Part shown: one piece after another, positions 20,439 through 30,054 of the stretch
Layout: every line of letters starts with the position of its first letter
Position numbering within the stretch: position 1 is the first letter of the stretch
Assembly (NCBI GenBank): GCA_035495555.1
Contig: DATJFQ010000041.1
Coordinates: 1-64,000 of the forward strand
DNA: 64,000 nt
Origin: DATJFQ01 sp035495555
Lineage (GTDB): Bacteria > Acidobacteriota > Vicinamibacteria > Vicinamibacterales > 2-12-FULL-66-21
Direction: 5' to 3'
The notes under the pieces: generated by a model
What the model was told of the DNA's origin: nothing
Databases searched by the model: none
Seen by the model: the letters and a program-made list of their open reading frames with translations, nothing else
Position numbers and translations under genes: made by a program

Positions 20439-20465
20439 GATATAGGGATTCGAAGGCTGTACAAT
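20439..20465. promoter_or_regulatory. divergent -10 boxes between the sensor kinase and the membrane protein
   Basis: TATATC at 20439-20444 on the minus strand lies 8 nt from the kinase TTG. TACAAT at 20460-20465 on the plus strand lies 12 nt from a TTG at 20478. Both genes would have almost no leader; this supports the TTG starts over the longer ORF forms. Confidence 0.4.
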
Positions 20466-20477
20466 GATGCCACTGCC

Positions 20478-21488
20478 TTGACCACGCCGGGCCTGAAAAC
20501 AGCGCTGAAACGCGGCGCGCTCGTCGCGGCGGCGAACTGGCCGCTCGTTGTCGCGCAATTCGTTGCCGAATCGAGTCTCAAGCTGCTCCTGGCGGTGCCG
20601 ATCGTCGGCGGCGCGTTTCTCGTGGCGCTGCTGCTCGATACGAGCCTGACGGACCTCCTGAGCGGCGACGTGCGCACGATTGTCGTGTCGATCCTCGGCG
20701 CGCTGACGGCGAGTCCGGCGGCGCTCGTCGCCTTCGTCGCCGCGGGATTACTCGTGCTCGTGGGCGGCTCCATCCTCACGTTCGTGGTGAAGGCCGGAAC
20801 CGTGGCTGTGCTCGCAGACGCAGAACGCGTGGCCGGCCCCATCGAGCGGCCGCCGCTGCGGCTGGACTCGCTCAAACGGGCGGCGGTCTCCGGAATCGAT
20901 CCATTCCTTGCTGGCGCCACGCGACTCTGGCGCCGCTACGTCCGCATCGGCCTCGGGCTGCTCATCGTCTACACGCTCACCGCCGGCCTGTATCTCCTGT
21001 TCGTCTTCGGCGGGTACGCGCTCGCGGGCAATCCCGCGGTCCTGCTTGGCTGGACGGCGCTGGCGGCGCTCGCGTCGAGCGCGCTCGTCGTGTGGATTAC
21101 CATCCTGAATTTCTTTTATCTGATGACGCAGATGGTCGTCGCGATTGAAGACGTCAGCGTCCGCGTCGGCGTGCGGCTCGCGTTTGCCTTCGTCTGGGGC
21201 CACCTTCGCGAGGTGGCGGCGGTCTTCGGCGTGGTCCTCGTGATCGTCGTCATCGCCACCGCCGCCTCGATCCTCGCCACGGCCGGACTCGGGCTCATCG
21301 CGTTCGTGCCGTTTGTCGGTCTCCTGATTCTGCCGCTGCAGCTCGCCGCGTGGCTGCTTCGCGGAATCGTCTTCGAATATCTCGCGCTCGCGGCCCTCGG
21401 CGCGTACCTCTCGCATTACCGCTGGTATCACCGCGGCGCCGAATCGCAGCCGCCGCTGCGGGAAGTTCCGGGGGTTCGCCTCGCATGA
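20478..21488 (+). CDS. polytopic membrane protein of unknown function
   Basis: I do not recognise the family. The protein (336 residues from TTG 20478, or 351 from ATG 20433) has about six hydrophobic segments: VVGGAF-type at about 40-60, ALVAFVAAGLLVLVGGSIL near 80-105, LIVYTLTAGLYLLFVFGGY, a long one near 190-215, VAAVFGVVLVIVVIATAASIL, and a last one before the C-terminus. Few charged residues lie in the membrane part and there is no transporter signature. Its stop overlaps the start of the aminotransferase gene (ATGA), so the two are translated together. The downstream start is preferred because a TACAAT box lies between the two candidates. Confidence 0.6.
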   Translation: MTTPGLKTALKRGALVAAANWPLVVAQFVAESSLKLLLAVPIVGGAFLVALLLDTSLTDLLSGDVRTIVVSILGALTASPAALVAFVAAGLLVLVGGSILTFVVKAGTVAVLADAERVAGPIERPPLRLDSLKRAAVSGIDPFLAGATRLWRRYVRIGLGLLIVYTLTAGLYLLFVFGGYALAGNPAVLLGWTALAALASSALVVWITILNFFYLMTQMVVAIEDVSVRVGVRLAFAFVWGHLREVAAVFGVVLVIVVIATAASILATAGLGLIAFVPFVGLLILPLQLAAWLLRGIVFEYLALAALGAYLSHYRWYHRGAESQPPLREVPGVRLA

Positions 21489-22768
21489 CCACGTACGATC
21501 AGTTCCTGTCGCGCGCCGCGGAACAGATGAAGGAGTCGGCCATCCGCAAGATGGGAACCGTGCTCGCCTCGGCCCGGGACGTGATCTCGTTGGCGCCCGG
21601 ATATCCCGCGCCCGACATGTTCCCGTGGGCCGCGTTCCGCGACATCGCGACCGAACTGCTCACCGGGGCCGACGGCAACGTCCTGCAGTACGGGCCTACG
21701 CGAGGCTATCGTCCGCTGCTCGACGCGATCGCCGGGATTCAGCAGAAACGCGGCATCGAGTCGACGATGGAACAGCTGCTCGTCACGACGGGATCGCAGC
21801 AGGGGCTCGACCTCGTCGCCCGCGTGCTGCTCGATCCCGGCGACGTGATCCTCGTGGAACTGCCGACCTACACCGGCGCGATCACCGCGTTTCGCAACGT
21901 CCAGGCCGAGATGGTCGGCGTCGTCCAGGAACAGGACGGGATCGATCTCGCCGCACTCGACGCCACATTGCAGCGCCTGCGCGCCGCCGGCCGCCGCGTA
22001 AAGCTCCTTTACGTCGTCCCCAATTTCCAGAATCCGACGGGGCTGCTCATCGGCCTCGACAAACGGGCGCGGCTGCTCGAGTGGGCGTACCGCCGGGACG
22101 TGCTGATCATCGAAGACGACCCGTATCGCGAACTGTTCTTCGAGGATTCGGCGTCCGAACACGAGGTGCGGCCGATCAAGGCAGACGACGACCGCGGGCG
22201 CGTCATCTATTTGAGCAGCTTCTCGAAGACGCTGGCGCCCGGCTATCGCGTGGCGTGGATCGCGGCGCCCCCTCCGCTCGCATCGAAGTTCGAGATGGCC
22301 AAGCAGGCGGAAGACCTGCTCACCGGGTCACTGGACCAGCGGATCGTCTTCGAGGCGTGCCGCCGCGGGCTGCTCGATCGCCAGCTCCCGATCCTGCGCC
22401 GGCACTATCAGCACAAACGCGATGTGATGGAAGACGCCCTCCGGCGCGAATTGAAGGATCTCGTGAGCTGGCCGGCACCCAAGGGGGGGTTCTTCCTCTG
22501 GCTGACGCTCCCGCCGGAGGTCGACGCCGACGCCATGGTCCCCCGCGCGGTCGAGCACGGCGTCATCTATGTCGCCGGAGAAGCGTTCTTCGTGGACGCG
22601 GGGTCGCCGACGGCGCCGGGACCGCGGGCCAATACGATGCGTCTGTCGTTTTCTGCTCCCACGCCTGAGCGGATCGACGAAGGGGTCGCACGGCTGGCTG
22701 CGACGATGCGGGCAGAGATAGCAGCCGCCACGTCGAAATCGGCACCGGCGTCCCCGGCAACCCGGTAA
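21485..22768 (+). CDS. PLP-dependent aminotransferase, fold type I (LysN/aminoadipate type)
   Basis: The 427-residue enzyme has the class I/II aminotransferase architecture: ISLAPGYPAPDMFPW at the N-terminus, QYGPTRGYRPLLDAIA, the PLP-phosphate and ring contacts TTGSQQGLDLVARVLLDPGD and VPNFQNPTG, and the Schiff-base Lys in SSFSKTLAPGYRVAWI near residue 248. It resembles 2-aminoadipate aminotransferases and the catalytic part of MocR regulators but has no DNA-binding domain. The substrate is uncertain. The ATG at 21485 overlaps the upstream stop. Its last 206 bp are antisense to the 3' end of the PQQ-propeller ORF. Confidence 0.88.
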   Translation: MTTYDQFLSRAAEQMKESAIRKMGTVLASARDVISLAPGYPAPDMFPWAAFRDIATELLTGADGNVLQYGPTRGYRPLLDAIAGIQQKRGIESTMEQLLVTTGSQQGLDLVARVLLDPGDVILVELPTYTGAITAFRNVQAEMVGVVQEQDGIDLAALDATLQRLRAAGRRVKLLYVVPNFQNPTGLLIGLDKRARLLEWAYRRDVLIIEDDPYRELFFEDSASEHEVRPIKADDDRGRVIYLSSFSKTLAPGYRVAWIAAPPPLASKFEMAKQAEDLLTGSLDQRIVFEACRRGLLDRQLPILRRHYQHKRDVMEDALRRELKDLVSWPAPKGGFFLWLTLPPEVDADAMVPRAVEHGVIYVAGEAFFVDAGSPTAPGPRANTMRLSFSAPTPERIDEGVARLAATMRAEIAAATSKSAPASPATR

Positions 22769-23876
22769 GCGGCCCTGGCGGCGGTTCGCTCGCCGCCGCA
22801 ATCAACGACAACTGCCAGACGCGCGCGAGGCTGCCGGTGATGACCGACAGCCGCGCCCCCGCCTCGCCGCCGCCCGCCAGATCCGGCGGCACGACGGGGA
22901 TGGAATCGAGCGGCACCGTACCCGCCGGGTGACCATCGGCGAGCCACGCGTAGATTTCACCCGACGACGATGAGGCGAGCAGCACGACATTCTGGACGAC
23001 CGCTGGTCCCGACGCGGCGCGGCGGCGAATCGCGTGCTGCCACTTCTGGACGCCGCTTTCGCGGTCGAGGGCGCGCACCACGTTGTCGAGCCCAACGAAG
23101 AATACGCGCTGATCGTCGACCGTCGGCGCGCCGAGCAGGTTCGCGCCGACCCGCCACGTCCACTCCACGTCACCGGTCGACGCCTCGAGGCAATAGAACT
23201 GCCGATCGCTCGCGCCGAAGTAGACGCGATCGGAGGTCGCAATCGGTTCGCCGGGAACGCCTGGCACCTCGTGCTCCCAGACGGGCGTACCGTGCTCGAG
23301 ATCCACCGCCACGATGCGCCCATCGTCGGCCGGCACATACAGGCGATTGCCTTCGATCGCGGGACGGCGATACACGATCCCGATCGCGCGCGTCCAGACG
23401 ACGGTGCCATCCTGTGCGCGCAACGCGCTGACGGTCGTATCGGAGACGACGATCAGCCAACCCGATTTCGCGAGCAGCGGAGCCGAGGGTACGCCGAGGC
23501 GATGTGACCACGCGATCGCGCCGTCGGTCCCGCGCAGGGCCTGGACAGTGTCGCCGCTCACCACGAACACGAGACCGCTGTCGATAGCGATTGGGCGTTC
23601 GGTGGCGAGCGGCCGTTTCCAGACCTCTGCGCCGTCTTTGAACGCGCGCGCGACGATCGCGCCGTTACGCAGCGCGACATAGATCCGATCGGCATCGCTG
23701 ACAGGTGGCGCGTTCGCGACAGGCGGACCGTCGAGCGAAACGGTCCAGTGGGTCGCCAGGGGAAAAAGCGTCGTCGCCGGCCCCGTGACGTTCGCGAGCG
23801 CGACAGCGCATGCGATCCCAAGGAGCGCGAACAGGGCGATCACCCTACCAGATGTAGTGGTCGCTCGGGACGACAC
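22563..23876 (-). CDS. PQQ-like beta-propeller protein (BamB-like), probably secreted
   Basis: An N-terminal hydrophobic stretch at about residues 11-30 looks like a signal peptide or anchor. At least seven blades follow with the pattern A-x-D-G-x-x-x-W (GTDGAIAWSHR, AQDGTVVWTRA, ASTGDVEWTWRVG, RESGVQKWQHA), as in BamB and PQQ dehydrogenases; no catalytic residues of a dehydrogenase were seen. From about residue 365 the sequence is Pro/Ser/Arg-rich and does not look propeller-like. That tail is the antisense of the aminotransferase 3' end, so the original stop may have been lost. GTG at 23876 is the best start guess. A role in envelope assembly is possible. Confidence 0.7.
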   Translation of the reverse strand: MSSRATTTSGRVIALFALLGIACAVALANVTGPATTLFPLATHWTVSLDGPPVANAPPVSDADRIYVALRNGAIVARAFKDGAEVWKRPLATERPIAIDSGLVFVVSGDTVQALRGTDGAIAWSHRLGVPSAPLLAKSGWLIVVSDTTVSALRAQDGTVVWTRAIGIVYRRPAIEGNRLYVPADDGRIVAVDLEHGTPVWEHEVPGVPGEPIATSDRVYFGASDRQFYCLEASTGDVEWTWRVGANLLGAPTVDDQRVFFVGLDNVVRALDRESGVQKWQHAIRRRAASGPAVVQNVVLLASSSSGEIYAWLADGHPAGTVPLDSIPVVPPDLAGGGEAGARLSVITGSLARVWQLSLIAAASEPPPGPLTGLPGTPVPISTWRLLSLPASSQPAVRPLRRSAQAWEQKTTDASYWPAVPAPSATPRPRRTLLRRHR

Positions 23877-23880
23877 GCAA

Positions 23881-23886
23881 TATAAT
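23881..23886 (+). promoter_or_regulatory. -10 box (TATAAT) for guaA
   Basis: A perfect TATAAT ends 11 nt before the guaA GTG, the same spacing as at acyP. It lies between divergent genes. No ribosome-binding site fits before the GTG. Confidence 0.5.
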
Positions 23887-23897
23887 AGCGTTCTCCC

Positions 23898-25433
23898 GTG
23901 CAACACCAAACGATCGTCGTCCTGGATTTCGGCTCGCAATTCACGCAGCTGATTGCGCGCCGCCTGCGTGAGCTGTCGGTGTATTCCGAAATCCTGCCGT
24001 ACAACACGCCGCCGGAAGAGATCGCAAAACGCCAGCCGCTCGGCATCATCCTGTCCGGCGGCCCGAAGAGCGTGCGTGAGGCCGGCGCGCCGCGGTGCGA
24101 TCAGGCGGTATTCGAGCTCGGCGTGCCCGTGCTCGGCATCTGCTACGGGATGCAGTTGATGACCGACGCGCTCGGCGGGGAAGTGGCGCCGGCGCCGTTA
24201 CGCGAGTTCGGGCTGGCGACCGTTTCGATCGCGCATGCGCAACCGATGTTTACATCGCTGCCCGGCGAGCTGCGGGTCTGGGCGAGCCACGGCGACTTCG
24301 TCGCCCGGGCCCCGCACGGATTCACCGTGACGGCGACGAGCGCCAATGCGCCCGTGGCCGCGATGGCAGACGACGATCGCCGGTTTTACGCGCTGCTGTT
24401 TCACCCCGAAGTCGCGCATACGGATCGCGGGACCGCGATCCTCCGCAATTTCGCCTTCGCCGTCTGTGGCTGCACCGGCGACTGGACGATGGCGTCATTC
24501 GTGCAGGAAGCAATCGCAACCATCCGCGCGCAAGTGGGAGACGGCCGTGTCGTCTGCGGGCTGAGCGGCGGCGTCGATTCCACCGTCGCCGCGCTGCTGA
24601 TTCACAAAGCGATCGGCGACCGTCTGACGTGCATCTTCGTCGACAACGGCGTGATGCGGCTGGACGAGGCGGCGCAGATCAAGGCGCGGTTCGAACGCCT
24701 GGAGCTGCCGCTGGTGTTTGCGGACGCGAGCGTGTTGTTTCTCGAGCGGCTGCAGGGTATTACGGACCCGGAACAGAAGCGAAAGATCATCGGCGCCACG
24801 TTCATCGACGTGTTCGAGAGCGAAGCGACGGCGCTCGGCGAGTTCGAGTTCCTCGCGCAGGGCACGCTCTATCCGGATGTGATCGAGAGCGTCTCGGTGA
24901 TCGGCCCCTCGCACGTGATCAAGAGCCATCACAATGTCGGGGGTCTGCCGGAGCGCATGCGGTTCCGGCTCGTCGAGCCGCTGCGTCAACTGTTCAAGGA
25001 TGAAGTCCGGAGCGTCGGCCAGGAGCTCGGGCTGGACGAGGAGTTCGTCTGGCGCCAGCCCTTCCCCGGCCCGGGCCTGGCCGTTCGGATCCTCGGCGAG
25101 ATCACGGCGTCGCGATTGAACCTCGTGCGCCGCGCGGACGCGATCGTGGCCGAGGAAGTGAAGAAAGCGGGCTGGTATCGGAAGCTGTGGCAGTCCTTCG
25201 CGGTGCTCCTGCCGGTGCAGAGCGTGGGCGTCATGGGCGACGCGCGGACCTACGAGTACACGGCCGCGATCCGCGCCGTCGAAAGCAAGGACGGGATGAC
25301 CGCCGATTGGGCGAAGCTGCCCCACGATCTGCTCGCGACGATTTCGTCGCGGATCGTCAACGAGGTGAAAGGCATCAACCGCGTCGTGTACGACATCAGC
25401 TCGAAGCCGCCTTCGACGATCGAATGGGAATAG
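23898..25433 (+). CDS. guaA: GMP synthase (glutamine-hydrolysing)
   Basis: It converts XMP to GMP using glutamine and ATP. The 511-residue protein has a class I glutamine amidotransferase domain (catalytic Cys near residue 82 in VLGICYGMQLM; His/Glu in FHPEVAHTD near 168). An ATP-pyrophosphatase domain follows with GLSGGVDSTVAA near 220, and then the C-terminal dimerisation domain (RQPFPGPGLAVRILGEIT). Start GTG at 23898. It is followed 7 nt later by dnaE, so the two are probably one transcript. Confidence 0.98.
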   Translation: MQHQTIVVLDFGSQFTQLIARRLRELSVYSEILPYNTPPEEIAKRQPLGIILSGGPKSVREAGAPRCDQAVFELGVPVLGICYGMQLMTDALGGEVAPAPLREFGLATVSIAHAQPMFTSLPGELRVWASHGDFVARAPHGFTVTATSANAPVAAMADDDRRFYALLFHPEVAHTDRGTAILRNFAFAVCGCTGDWTMASFVQEAIATIRAQVGDGRVVCGLSGGVDSTVAALLIHKAIGDRLTCIFVDNGVMRLDEAAQIKARFERLELPLVFADASVLFLERLQGITDPEQKRKIIGATFIDVFESEATALGEFEFLAQGTLYPDVIESVSVIGPSHVIKSHHNVGGLPERMRFRLVEPLRQLFKDEVRSVGQELGLDEEFVWRQPFPGPGLAVRILGEITASRLNLVRRADAIVAEEVKKAGWYRKLWQSFAVLLPVQSVGVMGDARTYEYTAAIRAVESKDGMTADWAKLPHDLLATISSRIVNEVKGINRVVYDISSKPPSTIEWE

Positions 25434-25440
25434 TGGTGTA

Positions 25441-28400
25441 ATGCCGGAATTCGTCCATCTTCATCTCCACTCCGAGTACTCGCTCCTCGACGGGGCGTGC
25501 CGGATCGAAGAACTGCTCGACAAGGCGGTCGAGCTGAAGATGCCCGCCATGGCGATCACGGAACACGGCAACATGTTCTCGTCGGTCGTCTTTCACGATC
25601 AGGCGCGGAAGCGCGGCATCAATCCGATCCTCGGCTGCGAAGTCTACGTCGCTCCAGGGGATCGGCGGACGAAGAGCGGGACGCCGGGCGAAACGGCGAA
25701 CCACCTCGTCCTCCTTGCAGAAACCATCGAAGGGTATCGAAACCTCATCAAGCTGGTTTCTTCCGGCTACACCGAAGGCTTCTATTACAAGCCGCGGATC
25801 GACAAGGATCTCCTCGCGCAGCACGCGAAAGGCCTCATCGGACTCAGCAGTTGCCTCAAAGGGGAAGTCGCCACCGGCATCCGCACCGAGCAGCAGCACA
25901 AGGCGGTGCAGGCCGCCGCGACCTACCGTGACATTCTCGGGCGCGAGAATTTCTTCCTCGAGATGCAGTTCCAGGGGATCGAGGAACAGAAGCTGGTCAA
26001 CGTTGGCGTCCAGCCGATTGCGAAAGACCTCGGCCTCGACCTCGTCATCACGAACGACGTTCATTACCTGCACGACAGCGATTACAAGCCTCACGACATC
26101 CTGCTCTGTATCGGCACGGGCAAGACCGTGAACGACGCCGACCGGCTCCGGTACCACGGCGACCAGTTCTTTCTCAAGACGCCCGAGCAGATGGCCGCCG
26201 TGTTCCCCGATCATCTCGACGCGCTCGCGCGGACGGTCCGGATCGCGGAACGGTGCAGCGTCGACCTCTCCTTCACGGAGAATTACCTTCCGAACTTTGC
26301 CGTCCCCGAAGGCTTCACGCTCGACAACTACTTCGAGCACATCGTCCGGCAGGGGTTCGAGATGCGGCTTCCGAAACTGCGCGAGCTGGCGGCGAAGGGT
26401 GCGCTGAAGCATCCGCTCGACGAGTACGAGCGACGCCTCGCGTACGAGATCGACATGATCGAGAAGATGAAGTACCCCGGATACTTCTGTATCGTCTGGG
26501 ACTTCATCCGGTACGCGCGCGAGCAGGGCATTCCGGTCGGGCCGGGCCGCGGGTCGGCGGCCGGCAGCTTCGTCGCGTATTGCCTCCGGATCACCGACGT
26601 CGATCCGATCGAATACGACCTCATCTTTGAACGCTTTCTGAATCCCGAGCGGGTTTCGCTGCCCGACATCGACATCGACTTCTGCGAGCGGCGCCGCGGC
26701 GAGGTGATCGAGTACGTCACGCGCAAGTACGGCCGCGAGCAGGTCGCGCAGATCATCACGTTCGGGACCATGAAGGCCCGCGCGGTCGTCCGCGACGTCG
26801 CGCGTGTGATGGATATTCCCTACGCCGACGCCGACAAGGTGGCGAAGGCGGTTCCCCCGGCGCTGGACATGACGCTCGAGAAAGCGCTTGCGGAGAGCCC
26901 CCCGCTCAAGGAGATGGAGCAGAAGGACGACCGCATCAAGGAACTGCTTGCCGTCGCGCGGCGCCTCGAAGGCATGACCCGCCACGCCTCTGTGCACGCG
27001 GCCGGCGTGGTGATCGCGCCGCGGCCCCTGACCGAGTTCGTCCCGCTCTACAAGTCGCAGAAGGACGAAATCGTCACGCAATGGGCGATGAAGGAGGTCG
27101 AGCGCGTCGGCCTCCTGAAGATGGACTTTCTCGGCCTGAGCACGCTCACGCTCATCCGCGACTGTCTGGACGAAATCAAGCGGACGGACGGCCTCGACCT
27201 CGACATCGACGCGATTCCGCTGAACGACGGGAAAACGTACAAGCTGTTCGCCGACGGTCAGACCTACGGCGTCTTCCAGTTCGAGAGCTCCGGCATGCGG
27301 GAGCTGTTGCGGAAGGCGAAGCCGGAGAGGCTGGACGACCTCATCGCGCTGAACGCGCTCTATCGCCCCGGTCCGTTGAAATCGGGGATGGTGGACGATT
27401 TCATCTCGCGCAAGCAGGGCAAGACCGAAGTCAAGTACGAGCTGCCGCAGCTCGCGCCGATCCTGGGAGACACCTACGGGGTCATCGCCTACCAGGAACA
27501 GGTCATGCGCATCGCCGCGGTGCTGGCCGGCTTCACGATGGGGCAGTCCGACGTGCTGCGGAAGGCCATGGGGAAGAAAGACCCCAGGGTCATGGCGAAG
27601 CAGCGCGAAGCCTTCATGGAAGGCGCGGCGAAGCACAACGTTAACGAGAAGAAGGCGAAGAAGATTTTCGACCTGATGGAGTTCTTCGCCGGGTACGGCT
27701 TCAACAAGTCGCACTCGACGACGTACGCATGGGTCGCGTATCAGACGGCGTATCTGAAGGCGAACTACCCGTCCCACTTCATGGCGGCGCTGCTGACGAT
27801 CGAAGCGGCGAACACCGACAAGCTGGCGATGTACCTCGGCGAGTGCCGCGAACTCGGGATTCCCATCCTGCCCCCCGACATCAACACGAGCCGGTTGGCG
27901 TTCACCGTGGAGGGCGCGGGCACGGCGCAACCGTCGCTCGACGGCATGACGCCGCCGAATCCGCCGGTCCGGTTCGGACTCTGCGCCGTCAAGAACGTCG
28001 GCGAAGGCGCGATCCTGTCGATGCTGAACGTCCGCGAGCAGCGGGGACAGATCGAGTCGCTGTTCGCCTTGTGTGAAGAGGTGGACCAGCGCCTCGTCAA
28101 CAAGCGGCCGCTCGAGAGCCTCGTCAAAGCCGGTGCGTTCGACGGCCTCGCCGAGGGGCCGATCCCAATGCGGCGCGCACGACTGTTCGCCGCCATCGAC
28201 AAGGCGATCGAACATGGCGGGCGCCATCAGCGCAACCGCGACGAGGGCATGGTCTCCTTCTTCGACCTGACGCAGGACGACGAACCGCCGGCGGCGATTC
28301 CGCTGCCGGACGCGCCCGCCTGGACGGAAGCGCAGCAGCTCGCGTTCGAGAAGGAATCGCTCGGCCTCTACATGAGCGGCCACCCGCTCGAGCGCTTCAG

Positions 28401-28956
28401 CGAAGATCTCAAGGCATTCGGGGCGCAGCGTGTGGGCGATCTCGCGGCGTCGCTTCCAGATGTCTGGGTCGGCGGCATCGTCAGCGGATTGCGTCCGCTG
28501 AAGACGAAGAAAGGCGACCGGATGTGCGTCTTCATGCTGGACGACATCGGCGGCAGCATCGAAGTCGTCGTCTTTCCCGAAACGTTCGGCCGCTTTGGCG
28601 CGCTCGTGGCGGCCGACGCCATGGTGCTCGCGCGCGGGAAGTTCGAAAAAGACGACGAGTCGGCGCGGCTCGTCGCGTCGGAACTGATGCCGATTTCCGC
28701 GCTGCGGGAGCGGACCACCCGCGAGGTGGCGATCCATCTGGCGATGCCGCCGCACAGCCGCGCGACGCTCGAGGCGCTCGCCGAGTTGTTCTCACGACAC
28801 CGCGGCGATCGACGGGTGTCCCTGGAGCTGGACGTGAAAAACAGCGGCACGCCGATGAGGGTGAAAGCCGACGTCGCGCAGCGCGTCCGCCCGTCCGAGA
28901 AGCTGGTGGAAGAGGTCGAGCATTTGTGCGGCGCCGGCTCCGTTGAACTCCGCTGA
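25441..28956 (+). CDS. dnaE: DNA polymerase III alpha subunit
   Basis: This is the replicative polymerase, at 1171 residues the usual DnaE1 size. Order: PHP domain (FVHLHLHSEYSLLDGA near 4-19, TEHGNMF, NDVHYLHD), palm with PGRGSAAGS and catalytic aspartates in PDIDIDFCERRR near residue 407, thumb and fingers (GPLKSGMVDDFI, YQEQVMRIAAVLAGF, YGFNKSHST), a tandem HhH region, and a C-terminal OB fold (VWVGGIVSGLRPLKTKKGD). PHP metal ligands look intact. accA follows after 50 nt, the same order as in many Gram-negatives. Confidence 0.98.
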   Translation: MPEFVHLHLHSEYSLLDGACRIEELLDKAVELKMPAMAITEHGNMFSSVVFHDQARKRGINPILGCEVYVAPGDRRTKSGTPGETANHLVLLAETIEGYRNLIKLVSSGYTEGFYYKPRIDKDLLAQHAKGLIGLSSCLKGEVATGIRTEQQHKAVQAAATYRDILGRENFFLEMQFQGIEEQKLVNVGVQPIAKDLGLDLVITNDVHYLHDSDYKPHDILLCIGTGKTVNDADRLRYHGDQFFLKTPEQMAAVFPDHLDALARTVRIAERCSVDLSFTENYLPNFAVPEGFTLDNYFEHIVRQGFEMRLPKLRELAAKGALKHPLDEYERRLAYEIDMIEKMKYPGYFCIVWDFIRYAREQGIPVGPGRGSAAGSFVAYCLRITDVDPIEYDLIFERFLNPERVSLPDIDIDFCERRRGEVIEYVTRKYGREQVAQIITFGTMKARAVVRDVARVMDIPYADADKVAKAVPPALDMTLEKALAESPPLKEMEQKDDRIKELLAVARRLEGMTRHASVHAAGVVIAPRPLTEFVPLYKSQKDEIVTQWAMKEVERVGLLKMDFLGLSTLTLIRDCLDEIKRTDGLDLDIDAIPLNDGKTYKLFADGQTYGVFQFESSGMRELLRKAKPERLDDLIALNALYRPGPLKSGMVDDFISRKQGKTEVKYELPQLAPILGDTYGVIAYQEQVMRIAAVLAGFTMGQSDVLRKAMGKKDPRVMAKQREAFMEGAAKHNVNEKKAKKIFDLMEFFAGYGFNKSHSTTYAWVAYQTAYLKANYPSHFMAALLTIEAANTDKLAMYLGECRELGIPILPPDINTSRLAFTVEGAGTAQPSLDGMTPPNPPVRFGLCAVKNVGEGAILSMLNVREQRGQIESLFALCEEVDQRLVNKRPLESLVKAGAFDGLAEGPIPMRRARLFAAIDKAIEHGGRHQRNRDEGMVSFFDLTQDDEPPAAIPLPDAPAWTEAQQLAFEKESLGLYMSGHPLERFSEDLKAFGAQRVGDLAASLPDVWVGGIVSGLRPLKTKKGDRMCVFMLDDIGGSIEVVVFPETFGRFGALVAADAMVLARGKFEKDDESARLVASELMPISALRERTTREVAIHLAMPPHSRATLEALAELFSRHRGDRRVSLELDVKNSGTPMRVKADVAQRVRPSEKLVEEVEHLCGAGSVELR

Positions 28957-29006
28957 AGAGCCGACAAAGCGTACGCCTGACACCGCGCGGCCCGTCCCAG
29001 ACCCAT

Positions 29007-29984
29007 ATGCCGGAACTACTTGAATTCGAAGAGCCCGTCGGCGTTCTCCTGAAAGAGATCGAAGCGCTCAGCATGCTCCCGCAGACGCCCGAGCGGCAGC
29101 GATCGATTGAATCGCTGCGGCGCCGCGCGGACGAGATCCGGCAGGAGATCTTCCGGTCGCTCACGCCATGGCAGCGCGTGCTCGTCGCGCGGCACTCGAA
29201 TCGCCCGAATACGCTTGACTACATCGAGCGGCTGTTCACGGATTTCGACGAGCTGCACGGCGACCGCCGCTTCGCGGACGACCACGCCATCGTCACCGGC
29301 TTTGCCACCTACAAGGAGTCGCCGATCGCGGTCGTCGGTCACCAGAAAGGGCGCGATACGAAGCAGAAGATCTTCCGCAATTTCGGCTACGCCCGGCCGG
29401 AGGGGTATCGGAAGGCGCTTCGGGTGATGCATCTCGCGCAGAAATTTGCGCGCCCGATCGTCGTGTTCGTCGACACGCCCGCCGCGTATCCCGGCATCGA
29501 GTCCGAGGAGCGCGGTGTGGCCGAAGCCATCGCCCTCAACCTCCGCGAAATGATCATGATCGATGTGCCGATCATCGTCATCGTATGCGGGGAGGGGGGA
29601 AGCGGCGGGGCGCTGGGGATCGCGATCGGCGATCGCGTGCTGATGCAGGAGTTCTCGGTCTACAGCGTCATTCCTCCGGAAGGCTGCGCGGCGATTCTCT
29701 GGCGCGACGCGAACAAGAAGGTCGAAGCCGCAGAGGCGTTGAAGATCACGGCGCCGGACATGCTCGACCTCGGGCTGATCGACGGCATCATCCCCGAGCC
29801 CGCGGGCGGCGCGCACAACGACTACGAGGCGGCCGTTGCGCTCGTCGATCAGGCGCTCTCGGCGGCCCTCGCCGAGGTCAGTGCGCTGACCCCCGAGCAG
29901 CGGCTCGACCGCCGTTACGACAAGTTTCGGCGCATGGGAGCCGAGGGGACGGCGTTCGTGAACACACCGGAAATTGCAGATTGA
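29007..29984 (+). CDS. accA: acetyl-CoA carboxylase carboxyltransferase, alpha subunit
   Basis: AccA with AccD transfers the carboxyl group from carboxybiotin to acetyl-CoA, the first step of fatty acid synthesis. The 325-residue protein contains the crotonase-fold motifs GHQKGRDTKQKIFRNFGYARPEG split across residues 110-135, TPAAYPGIESEERG near 160-175 and CGEGGSGGALGIAIGD near 194-210. The ATG at 29007 follows the dnaE stop by 50 nt. The last codons (Ile-Ala-Asp-stop) lie inside a heptad array, so the natural C-terminus has been replaced or fixed by the repeat. Confidence 0.96.
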   Translation: MPELLEFEEPVGVLLKEIEALSMLPQTPERQRSIESLRRRADEIRQEIFRSLTPWQRVLVARHSNRPNTLDYIERLFTDFDELHGDRRFADDHAIVTGFATYKESPIAVVGHQKGRDTKQKIFRNFGYARPEGYRKALRVMHLAQKFARPIVVFVDTPAAYPGIESEERGVAEAIALNLREMIMIDVPIIVIVCGEGGSGGALGIAIGDRVLMQEFSVYSVIPPEGCAAILWRDANKKVEAAEALKITAPDMLDLGLIDGIIPEPAGGAHNDYEAAVALVDQALSAALAEVSALTPEQRLDRRYDKFRRMGAEGTAFVNTPEIAD

Positions 29985-30050
29985 TGATTGCGGATTGCAG
30001 ATTGCCAATTTGAAAATCTGCAATCTGCAATCTCAAATCCCCAATCTACG
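29971..30050. repeat. heptad repeat hairpin (GATTGCA type) overlapping the accA stop
   Basis: Left heptads CAGATTG, ATGATTG, CGGATTG, CAGATTG run out of accA. Right heptads AATCTGC, AATCTGC, AATCTCA, AATCCCC, AATCTAC end 5 nt before the recJ ATG at 30055. The arms are complementary. The accA stop codon sits in the second heptad, and the recJ start has no Shine-Dalgarno sequence. Confidence 0.85.
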
Positions 30051-30054
30051 ATTC

